Below, one piece after another: positions 1 to 5,978 of a DNA stretch of 10,938 bases. Both the position numbers and the translations under genes were made by a program. The notes beneath the pieces were generated by a model, which saw nothing but the letters and a program-made list of their open reading frames with translations, had not been told where the DNA came from and ran no database searches. The DNA comes from Candidatus Kariarchaeota archaeon. Its GTDB lineage: Archaea > Asgardarchaeota > Heimdallarchaeia > Heimdallarchaeales > Kariarchaeaceae. Every line of letters begins with the position of its first letter. Position 1 is the stretch's first letter. The stretch spans positions 1-10,938 of the forward strand of contig JAEOUB010000326.1 in assembly GCA_016839545.1 (NCBI GenBank), in the 5' to 3' direction.

Positions 1-177
1 CCTAAATCGGCAAATATCGAAGTGATCCATTCAAAAATGCGTAGAGTAAGTTCCTCGAATGTTGACACGCAATCTCCAAGCTCACCATCTTTACAAGATA
101 TTTATGGAGTTGTGTACAAAACAGACAGGGTATTCTTCCTTAGAACCACTGGTCGAGGAAGGATTGTGTGGGCATGA
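1..177 (+). CDS. Possible 3' end of a gene entering from the left edge
   Basis: Frame 1 of the plus strand is open from the first base to a double stop, TGA TAG, at 175-180, giving 58 residues of an otherwise unseen protein. The first half is polar and serine-rich. The last part (SLQDIYGVVYKTDRVFFL, then a basic RTTGRGR stretch) alternates hydrophobic and basic residues and could be beta-strand. I recognise no family. The end overlaps the 3' end of the convergent DUF2797 gene by about 38 bases, which is possible but unusual. A shorter open frame on the opposite strand of the same stretch shows that chance openness is possible here, so the call is tentative. Confidence 0.35.
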   Translation, partial: PKSANIEVIHSKMRRVSSSNVDTQSPSSPSLQDIYGVVYKTDRVFFLRTTGRGRIVWA

Positions 178-1129
178 TAGCTTTCCTGTCTAGGAACGAG
201 AATGATCTTGAAATGATAGCTTTACAATCCAGGGCATACTGGTAATCTCCCTGTTGGACAACTATGATACTACCCTTTATCGCTAAGATCTTTCCTCCAA
301 ACTCAATATCCCCTATTGGGTCAACAATATTGATTGGTGTTTTTTGATCAAACCAACCGTAAATAGGAGTTAACTCATGGATATCATCAGATATGTACGA
401 GCCATCTACCTTTTGGAGCATTTTTGTCACAAATGGTTTAATCTTTGATCTGTACCCTAAGAGTTGTTTTCTTGCATCTTCCAAGTGGATTTTATTCAGA
501 TTTTGCAGCTTGCTCGTACCACGCACCTGTAATTTCAATCCAAGTTCTTGAGACCCGATTTGCTCAACTGCTCGGGCTTCCAATCCTGGCAATTCTGCGA
601 CCACTGTCGCCAGATCGCTTCCTTGCTCAAGCCACCTTCTTTTAGGGTTGAGTGAGACACCAATTTTGTACTGGTCACCGACGTATGTCAGATAGAGTTT
701 TGTCTCTGATTTCTCACAATATTGCTTGGCAATAGGCGATGAGGGGTTGCAGAAGTCCCCTTGACAGGTCATTCTGCAACTGAAATAGTCAGTGGTTGAG
801 CACTTGTAACACTGGGTAAATTTCCTGGAGTCAAGCAGTATGAGAGATGGATCATCACCTTCAGTTATATCATCAGGATGCACAAAACGTAGGGCATGAG
901 ATGAATCCAACTCACCATCTTGTTGTTGCCTTGCTAAACATGTGATCCATTTCCCTGTTCCTGACTCAGACCCAGTACAGTAGCGTTCCTTCTGAATTTT
1001 TAGATTGATTTCTTGACCTAGGAATAATGTCTTCCTGAGAATCTGAGTGCCTGTTATCTCACTGTACATCAAGTCTATTTTGACGGGATCAGATGACCAT
1101 TTCAATTTGAGAAACACATGATCCGTCAC
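140..1129 (-). CDS. DUF2797 family protein, GIY-YIG-like with cysteine cluster
   Basis: This 329-residue protein has the layout of DUF2797. A cysteine cluster at residues 107, 110, 118, 122, 127 and 138 (CxxC first) is likely to bind zinc. It is followed by LYLTYVG...YKIGVS...RRWLEQG (about 145-170) and then GLEARAVEQIG. The YVG/KIGVS/RW order is reminiscent of GIY-YIG nuclease-like domains; nuclease activity is inference, and the family's biological role is not known to me. The start codon is GTG. An ATG two bases upstream in another frame runs straight into TGA and is not usable. A GAGGTC element lies 11 bases upstream, and an alternative GTG is codon 5. The gene is divergent from the kinase gene. 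The N-terminal 100 residues carry two further cysteines (in RYC and TC) and no other motif I can name. Confidence 0.8.
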   Translation of the reverse strand: MTDHVFLKLKWSSDPVKIDLMYSEITGTQILRKTLFLGQEINLKIQKERYCTGSESGTGKWITCLARQQQDGELDSSHALRFVHPDDITEGDDPSLILLDSRKFTQCYKCSTTDYFSCRMTCQGDFCNPSSPIAKQYCEKSETKLYLTYVGDQYKIGVSLNPKRRWLEQGSDLATVVAELPGLEARAVEQIGSQELGLKLQVRGTSKLQNLNKIHLEDARKQLLGYRSKIKPFVTKMLQKVDGSYISDDIHELTPIYGWFDQKTPINIVDPIGDIEFGGKILAIKGSIIVVQQGDYQYALDCKAIISRSFSFLDRKAIMPTQSFLDQWF

Positions 1130-1139
1130 ATCTTTACTT

Positions 1140-1160
1140 TGACCTCTGCCTTATTATGAA
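1140..1160 (-). promoter_or_regulatory. Candidate promoter and ribosome binding site of the DUF2797 gene
   Basis: Read on the minus strand, TTCATAATAAGG is centred about 26 bases before the GTG start and could be a weak TATA box. GAGGTC lies 11 bases before the GTG and matches part of the archaeal anti-Shine-Dalgarno complement. Only one of the two may be functional. Confidence 0.3.
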
Positions 1161-1201
1161 TTATCAAATGACCAAAGGATGGAGCAAAAGGGTGAATTCA
1201 G

Positions 1202-1214
1202 TATATTTAAATTT
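1202..1214 (+). promoter_or_regulatory. Candidate TATA box for the kinase gene
   Basis: TATATTTAAATTT is a good match to an archaeal TATA box. It is centred about 27 bases before the in-frame GTG at 1236, which is the spacing expected if transcription starts at that GTG (leaderless message). This is a main reason to prefer 1236 over the upstream ATG at 1179, because an ATG at 1179 would place the box inside the coding region. Confidence 0.45.
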
Positions 1215-1235
1215 AGGCAGAGCGGATTGTGGATT

Positions 1236-2210
1236 GTGGATAAAGACTACGATGTGTATAGTATAGGGAATCCACTAATGGATATCCTTGCACAGGTGGA
1301 AGACAACTTCTTACACGACATAGGTGTCAATAAAGGTATCATGCATCTGATAGATACACAACGTCGACAAATGCTACTTGAAAAATTAAAAGATCCTATT
1401 AATGCCCCAGGGGGCTCTGCGGCCAACACCATCATACATGCTGCTGATTTCGGGCTGAATGTGATATATAGTGGTGCTGTTGGTAGTGACACAATTGGAG
1501 ATGGTTTCATCAAAGGGATGTTGGAAAGGAACTGCACAGTTCATGCACCGAGAAAATCATTACCTACTGGGACATCAATAATCCTCATCACCCCTGATGC
1601 TGAACGGACTCAAAATACCTATCTTGGTGCTTGCCAACAATATAGCATTGAAGATGTGGATGAGGAAGCAATTGCCAAGTCTCGATACATCTATTTTACA
1701 GGATATATGTGGGATACTGAGAGTCAGAAAGAAGCACTAGAACATGCAATCAAGGTAGCAAAACTCAACGAGACTAAAATTGTCTTTGATGTGGCTGACC
1801 CGTTTGCTGTTAATCGCTCAACTGAAGATTTCAAACGCATAATTACACAAGATGTTGACTTCATATTAGCCAATCGTGAGGAAGCTCGAACCTTGACTCA
1901 GAAGGATGAGATATCGGAGATGATTGAGTACCTAAGAGCACATGTTGAGGAGGGAGTGATTAAGGATGGTGGAAACGGATCATATCTGTTTGACCAGGAC
2001 AATATCTATCATGTCGCCGCCGACAAAGTTAATGCAATTGATACTACCGGAGCCGGAGACATCTATGCATCGGGAATATTATATGGACTTGCAAAGGGGT
2101 ATGACCTTCAACGAACAGGACGAATTGCCTCAAATGTCGCAGCTCAACTGGTCCAAATAATCGGTGCAAGACTTCAGAACAGCATGAGAGAGAAAGTAGA
2201 TCTGATTTAA
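1236..2210 (+). CDS. PfkB-family kinase, adenosine kinase-like
   Basis: Counting from the GTG at 1236 the protein has 324 residues, typical for the ribokinase/PfkB fold. Visible signatures are GNPLMDI (11-17), which matches the nucleoside/sugar-contacting start of adenosine kinases, GGSAANT (59-65), TYLGACQ (about 128-134), YFTGYMWD, and the second PfkB signature DTTGAGD (269-275). D275 is the expected catalytic base and the GAGD loop is the anion hole. Family knowledge gives ATP-dependent phosphorylation of a nucleoside or sugar hydroxyl in the cytoplasm; the exact substrate (adenosine, another nucleoside or a sugar) cannot be read here. The frame stays open to an ATG at 1179, adding 19 residues not usual for the family. 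That ATG has AAAGG directly against it, too close for a normal ribosome site. The gene ends 3 bases before the convergent HEAT gene. Confidence 0.9.
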   Translation: MDKDYDVYSIGNPLMDILAQVEDNFLHDIGVNKGIMHLIDTQRRQMLLEKLKDPINAPGGSAANTIIHAADFGLNVIYSGAVGSDTIGDGFIKGMLERNCTVHAPRKSLPTGTSIILITPDAERTQNTYLGACQQYSIEDVDEEAIAKSRYIYFTGYMWDTESQKEALEHAIKVAKLNETKIVFDVADPFAVNRSTEDFKRIITQDVDFILANREEARTLTQKDEISEMIEYLRAHVEEGVIKDGGNGSYLFDQDNIYHVAADKVNAIDTTGAGDIYASGILYGLAKGYDLQRTGRIASNVAAQLVQIIGARLQNSMREKVDLI

Positions 2211-2213
2211 CTT

Positions 2214-2636
2214 TTATGAATCTTGAGACCAAGTGGGTGTGATCCCCTGTATTACCTGTATTGCAACAGACGCACTGTTCTTGACATCAGTTGGTGATGT
2301 TGGGTCATTCACAATTGATATCAAAGGATCTAATGCAGATTCATCTTTTAAGTTCCCTAATGCTTCAATAGCAGTTTTTCTAACTAGAGTATCAGAGTCA
2401 TGAAGAGCTGCCTCAATCAGAGTGGAAATGATACTAGAGTCCGCAATCCATGCCAAACTTTGAATCGCTGAAATCCGAGTCCAAGAATAATCATCATTCT
2501 TGACGGCTTTTATCAGATGAGGTATGACTTTATGGTCACGGATGCGACCAAGTTTGATGGCTGCAGCTTTCCTTGTCTCAGGATGCCCGTATTTTAGCTC
2601 ATCGACAACCTCAGAAATCCTATCCTCGGAACTCAT
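2214..2636 (-). CDS. Small HEAT-repeat protein
   Basis: This 140-residue protein consists almost wholly of HEAT (PBS-lyase type) repeats. About four 30-residue units can be seen, with recurring patterns such as HPETRKAAAIKLGRI...VIPHLIKAV and DSDTLVRKTAIEALGNL...ALDPLISIV. Such proteins are helical scaffolds that usually mediate protein-protein contacts; a phycobilin-lyase function is not implied in this setting. The open frame extends 17 codons upstream to a TTG at 2687, but the ATG at 2636 (MSSEDRIS) starts just before the first repeat and is the better start. No clear Shine-Dalgarno sequence precedes it. The gene is tail-to-tail with the kinase gene and head-to-head with the Rpb5-like gene. 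Partner unknown. Confidence 0.82.
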   Translation of the reverse strand: MSSEDRISEVVDELKYGHPETRKAAAIKLGRIRDHKVIPHLIKAVKNDDYSWTRISAIQSLAWIADSSIISTLIEAALHDSDTLVRKTAIEALGNLKDESALDPLISIVNDPTSPTDVKNSASVAIQVIQGITPTWSQDS

Positions 2637-2703
2637 ATGGACATTCTGAAAATAGAGGACTTCCGTATTAAATGTATTCAAGATCAAGTATTATTTGATA
2701 ACA

Positions 2704-2712
2704 AATATAAAT
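2704..2712 (-). promoter_or_regulatory. Candidate TATA box for the HEAT-repeat gene
   Basis: On the minus strand this reads TTTATATTT, close to the archaeal TATA consensus. It would start a transcript near 2682 and leave a leader of about 45 bases before the ATG at 2636. A second AT-rich element, ACATTTAATA near 2669-2678, is nearer to that ATG and is an alternative. Confidence 0.35.
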
Positions 2713-2742
2713 GAAAATTCTTTGAGGGTGTTAGGTATCGCT

Positions 2743-2780
2743 CCATTTAAGGAAGGTTAGTTCAACCTCTATTTTGGAGA
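2743..2780 (+). promoter_or_regulatory. Candidate promoter and ribosome binding site of the Rpb5-like gene
   Basis: CCATTTAAGG (2743-2752) can act as a TATA box, predicting a transcript start near 2774. GGAGA at 2776-2780 then lies just inside the message, 12-15 bases before the TTG/ATG start pair at 2793 and 2796. The spacing is a little long, so this is a weak call. Confidence 0.3.
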
Positions 2781-2795
2781 CATTCCACCTCGTTG

Positions 2796-4217
2796 ATGCT
2801 TATGAGTCACCCATTGATTGAAATTGCTGATGAAAACAAGGAGAAATTCTTTGCCTTGTTTGATCAGAGTGGAGGTAAAGTTGATTATACAATTGAACAA
2901 GGAGAGAAGAACGAGTTCCTAGAAGTGAAGGTACTCAACGAGGAGGCAAAACTTGCTGGTATTGTTTGGTATTTTGGACCACAAAGAGCTTATATTGAAG
3001 ATATCAGAACGATGGTTACTCGGATTGAGAACCAGAAGGTCCCCATGGTTCTTCTTGCTGCAGAGGGAACCACCTCTCAAGGTAAAAAGGAACTAAAACC
3101 ACACAAGATCAGAATTGTCAAAGACTTTGAGTCAATTGAAGTTAAGACTAAGAAGAAGTCAAAGAAGAAGAAGAAAGTAGAGGAAAAAGTAGAAGTTAGT
3201 ATTGAAGATGATATTTCGCTTACCAAGCTTCCCGATAATCCCCTGATGAGAATAGTAAGAAGACTTCTTCAGAGAAGAGAACCCGAGATTGTCCAGATGA
3301 AACAGGTGGACGACACTGATGAAACTACTTTCGAGGTACGGGCATATTCTTCAGACAAAACTCTACTCGCAGTTTACAGGACAGTAGACAAAGACTCCAT
3401 CGGAGTCTCCACAGTCCGAGATTTTATCGAGAAAATTGAAGATGAGCAACTGGACGGCGTTCCCGTTGCACTCATTGGGAAAGTAAAGTTCACACCTACT
3501 TCCAAGAAAGAAGCTCTTGAGAAAAATATCAACCTCATCAGCCTTAGTGATGAAAAAGAGGCAAAAGGAGACGAGGAGCAACAAAAACTGAACGAAAGAC
3601 TCCGACAAGGTGCCATTGAGATTATCAAACAGAGAGGATATGAGATTGTGACTAAAACTGGACCACTCTTCTCAAAATTGGTTGCAGGATCAGAAAGTCT
3701 TGGTACTTATCTGGTTGCTGAAAACCATGAAAAGAAATCCCTTCTTGTGTTATTACCATCAGAGGAGGTTGTTCGAGTTGCCACTGTTCGAGAATTCAGT
3801 GAGCAGATTGAGTCACTAGGAATTGATGATGGAATGCTCATTGCCCTCAAGAGGTTCACATACACAGCAGAAAGAGAAGCAAAGGAATTTGGCATATCAG
3901 CTCTGAGGAAAAACCACCCTGTTTTCAACATTTTCTCACACTATCTTGTGCCTGAGCATGAAATTATGGATAAGCTGGATGTAGATGTTATGCTTGAGCG
4001 TTATAACGCGTCATTGATGCAACTTCCAAGAATCTATGAAGATGATCCAGGTGTGGTAGCTGTCAATGGGAAAGTTGGTGATGTCGTGAGAATCATCAGA
4101 GACCAGGGAGAGAACTACAGATTAGTAGTACCAAGACCCGAAGGTGGTAGCACAGAAAACACCGCACTGGTTCAAATGACAGATAAAAGAAGAAAACGAC
4201 TTGCTGAAGCAAACTAG
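2796..4217 (+). CDS. RNA polymerase RpoH/Rpb5-like fusion with three jaw-like modules
   Basis: Counting from the ATG at 2796 the protein has 473 residues. The C-terminal part (about 379-463) matches the RNA polymerase subunit H/Rpb5 assembly domain: LVPEHE (384-389), QLPRI (409-413), DDP (416-418), GDVVRIIR (428-435) and YRLVV (441-445). Ordinary archaeal RpoH is only about 80 residues. Here residues 270-378 resemble the eukaryotic Rpb5 N-terminal jaw: a helix with QRGYEIVT, then LLVLLPSEE, TVREFSEQIES and LIALKRFTYTAEREAKE, as in Rpb5 RGYLVT and MTPSAKQ. Two upstream modules (about 13-111 and 149-251) look like diverged copies, with DIRTMVTRIE and TVRDFIEKIE at the matching place. A lysine-rich linker (117-127) separates modules 1 and 2. 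The SxTAG segment usual before the final YR is shortened to DQGEN. The gene is not beside other polymerase genes, so it could be the true subunit relocated or a paralogue. Start choices are TTG 2793, ATG 2796 and ATG 2802. Confidence 0.82.
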   Translation: MLMSHPLIEIADENKEKFFALFDQSGGKVDYTIEQGEKNEFLEVKVLNEEAKLAGIVWYFGPQRAYIEDIRTMVTRIENQKVPMVLLAAEGTTSQGKKELKPHKIRIVKDFESIEVKTKKKSKKKKKVEEKVEVSIEDDISLTKLPDNPLMRIVRRLLQRREPEIVQMKQVDDTDETTFEVRAYSSDKTLLAVYRTVDKDSIGVSTVRDFIEKIEDEQLDGVPVALIGKVKFTPTSKKEALEKNINLISLSDEKEAKGDEEQQKLNERLRQGAIEIIKQRGYEIVTKTGPLFSKLVAGSESLGTYLVAENHEKKSLLVLLPSEEVVRVATVREFSEQIESLGIDDGMLIALKRFTYTAEREAKEFGISALRKNHPVFNIFSHYLVPEHEIMDKLDVDVMLERYNASLMQLPRIYEDDPGVVAVNGKVGDVVRIIRDQGENYRLVVPRPEGGSTENTALVQMTDKRRKRLAEAN

Positions 4218-4228
4218 TTTTTAATTTC
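4218..4228 (+). terminator. Possible U-rich terminator
   Basis: TTTTTAATTTC directly follows the stop codon of the Rpb5-like gene. Archaeal termination often needs only a short U-tract, and this one is brief. No supporting hairpin is seen. Confidence 0.25.
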
Positions 4229-4263
4229 ATCAATATCAAATCTCGAAGAATACTCTAAGTGCA

Positions 4264-4296
4264 ATATAGTTAAAAGACTCAAATAGGCAAAGGATC
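4264..4296 (+). promoter_or_regulatory. Candidate promoter of the gamma-glutamyltransferase gene
   Basis: ATATAGTTAAAAG (4264-4276) is centred about 27 bases before the ATG at 4298, the position expected of a TATA box for a leaderless message. AAAGGATC (4289-4296) is a partial Shine-Dalgarno match very near the ATG. Which signal is used cannot be decided from sequence. Confidence 0.3.
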
Positions 4297-4297
4297 T

Positions 4298-5917
4298 ATG
4301 AAATTCCAATCCTACAGATCGACGGTTTATGGTACAGGAGGAACTGTGGCTACAAGTCAACCTCTGGCGGCGATGGCTGGTGTGAAAATACTACAAAAGG
4401 GAGGGAATGCAGCAGACGCGGCAGTAGCGACCGCTGCAGCCCTGAATGTGACTGAACCCACTTCTACAGGTATTGGAGGAGATGCATTTGCTCTTTACTA
4501 TGGCCAAAAATCCCGAAAAGTGCATGGTGTGAATGCAAGTGGGAGAGCACCAAAAGATTTGACTCTGGAAAAACTAATTTCGCTAGGATTTGACAAAGAA
4601 TTTCCTAGATTCTCCGTTCACACAGTTACTGTTCCTGGGGCGGCTGCAGGATGGGTCGACACAGTTGAGAAACACGGAAACCTCTCAATTAGTGAAGTGC
4701 TTCAACCTGCAATCGAATTGGCTGAGAACGGATTTCCGGTAGCGCCGATCACTGCCAGAGCATGGGCACGAGGTGCTAAATTCCAGCTTTCAAACAGTCC
4801 TAATGGTATAGAATTGCTGAAAAACGGCGTGGCACCAGGTTCCGGTGAGTTGATGAAAATTCCAACTATGGCTCAAACTTTCAGAGAAGTTGCAGAACAT
4901 GGTAAAGCAGGTTTCTATGAGGGTAGAATCGCGGAATCAATTGTCGATATCATACAGAGTATGGGTGGGCATATGAACCTTGAAGACCTGCGTGATCACA
5001 CAACAACATTTGAAGCCCCAATATTTACAGATTATAGAGGCCACCGTGTATATGAGATCCCACCGAATGGTCAGGGACTCACAGCATTGATAGCACTTAA
5101 CATTCTGGAAGAATTTGACATAAGTTCTATGAATCCCCATTCCACCGAATATTACCACCTTCTGATTGAGACTATGCGCTTGGCATTTGCTGACTCCCGG
5201 TACTATGTGGCCGATCCTTCAGTTGTGGAATTACCGATCCAATCACTGCTCTCAAAAGAATACGCCAAAGAAAGACGTGAGTTACTCAATTTAGAGAGAG
5301 CCACAGTAGATCAAGTGAAAGGAAGCCCCGAAAAGATTTCCAACACAGTGTACCTCTCTGTAGTGGATGGTGAGGGAAATGCCTGCTCATTTATCAATTC
5401 CAATTACATGGGTTTTGGGACAGGAATAGTCCCTAAGGGATGTGGTTTCACATTGCAGAATAGAGGTCATAATTTTAGTCTTGATCCAGAACATCCCAAT
5501 GTACTTGCTCCTGGAAAGCGACCCTACCATACCATTATCCCCTCAATGATAACCACACAGGGTGATCATGGAGAACAGTTATACGCCTCCTATGGGGTAA
5601 TGGGTGGCTTTATGCAACCACAGGGACATGTGCAAGTCGGATTGAATCTGATTGATCATAAGATGGATCCCCAGCAGGCTTTGGATCATCCTAGGTTCTG
5701 TATCACTGATGGAACGTCTGGAGGGACTGTTGCATTGGAAGAGGGTATTTCCATCGAAGTGATGTCCCAACTTGGATCTATGGGTCATCCTGTCCGCCCT
5801 GTGAGTGGATTTGGCCGAGGGATTTTTGGAAGAGGACAGGTTATCACAAGATCCTCAGATGGTGTCTTAGCTGCAGGGTCAGATCCAAGAGCAGACGGGA
5901 TGGCAATAGCGCTATAA
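4298..5917 (+). CDS. Gamma-glutamyltransferase family Ntn hydrolase
   Basis: This 539-residue protein has the full-length gamma-glutamyltransferase fold: GGNAADAAVA (35-44), GIGGDAF (58-64), NASGRAP (79-85), NTVYLSVVDGEGNA (from 349), GFGTGI, LAPGKRPYHTIIP and GVMGGFMQPQGH (433-444). Members self-cleave before a threonine, which becomes the nucleophile; T350 in SNTVYLSVVD is the expected residue, and G436-G437 match the oxyanion-hole glycine pair. Family activity is hydrolysis or transfer of gamma-glutamyl groups, for example from glutathione or related amides, or acylase activity on other amides. The NASGRAP form and HT in place of the serine pair after KRP place it with the YwrD-like branch rather than with E. 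coli Ggt, so its substrate is uncertain. There is no signal peptide at the N-terminus, suggesting cytoplasmic action. The start ATG is well placed before GTGGTVATSQPLA. Confidence 0.9.
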   Translation: MKFQSYRSTVYGTGGTVATSQPLAAMAGVKILQKGGNAADAAVATAAALNVTEPTSTGIGGDAFALYYGQKSRKVHGVNASGRAPKDLTLEKLISLGFDKEFPRFSVHTVTVPGAAAGWVDTVEKHGNLSISEVLQPAIELAENGFPVAPITARAWARGAKFQLSNSPNGIELLKNGVAPGSGELMKIPTMAQTFREVAEHGKAGFYEGRIAESIVDIIQSMGGHMNLEDLRDHTTTFEAPIFTDYRGHRVYEIPPNGQGLTALIALNILEEFDISSMNPHSTEYYHLLIETMRLAFADSRYYVADPSVVELPIQSLLSKEYAKERRELLNLERATVDQVKGSPEKISNTVYLSVVDGEGNACSFINSNYMGFGTGIVPKGCGFTLQNRGHNFSLDPEHPNVLAPGKRPYHTIIPSMITTQGDHGEQLYASYGVMGGFMQPQGHVQVGLNLIDHKMDPQQALDHPRFCITDGTSGGTVALEEGISIEVMSQLGSMGHPVRPVSGFGRGIFGRGQVITRSSDGVLAAGSDPRADGMAIAL

Positions 5918-5950
5918 GTTGAATTATTACACCGCGAGGTTGATAATTCC

Positions 5951-5960
5951 TTTTAATTAT
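5951..5960 (+). promoter_or_regulatory. Candidate TATA box for the membrane-protein gene
   Basis: TTTTAATTAT is centred about 24 bases before the ATG at 5979. This fits a leaderless message beginning at or next to that ATG, and argues against the TTG at 5919 as the start. Confidence 0.4.
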
Positions 5961-5978
5961 GGTCAACCTGAAATATCC

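Noticed and set aside
2..137. Open frame of about 45 codons on the minus strand at the left edge
   Set aside because: It is short, lacks a supported start, and overlaps the more plausible plus-strand frame.
2637..2687. TTG start adding 17 residues to the HEAT-repeat protein
   Set aside because: TTG is a rare start, and the ATG at 2636 lies directly before the first repeat.
5919..5978. TTG start adding 20 residues to the membrane protein
   Set aside because: The ATG at 5979 has a TATA-like box at the right distance, and the extra residues are encoded across that box.
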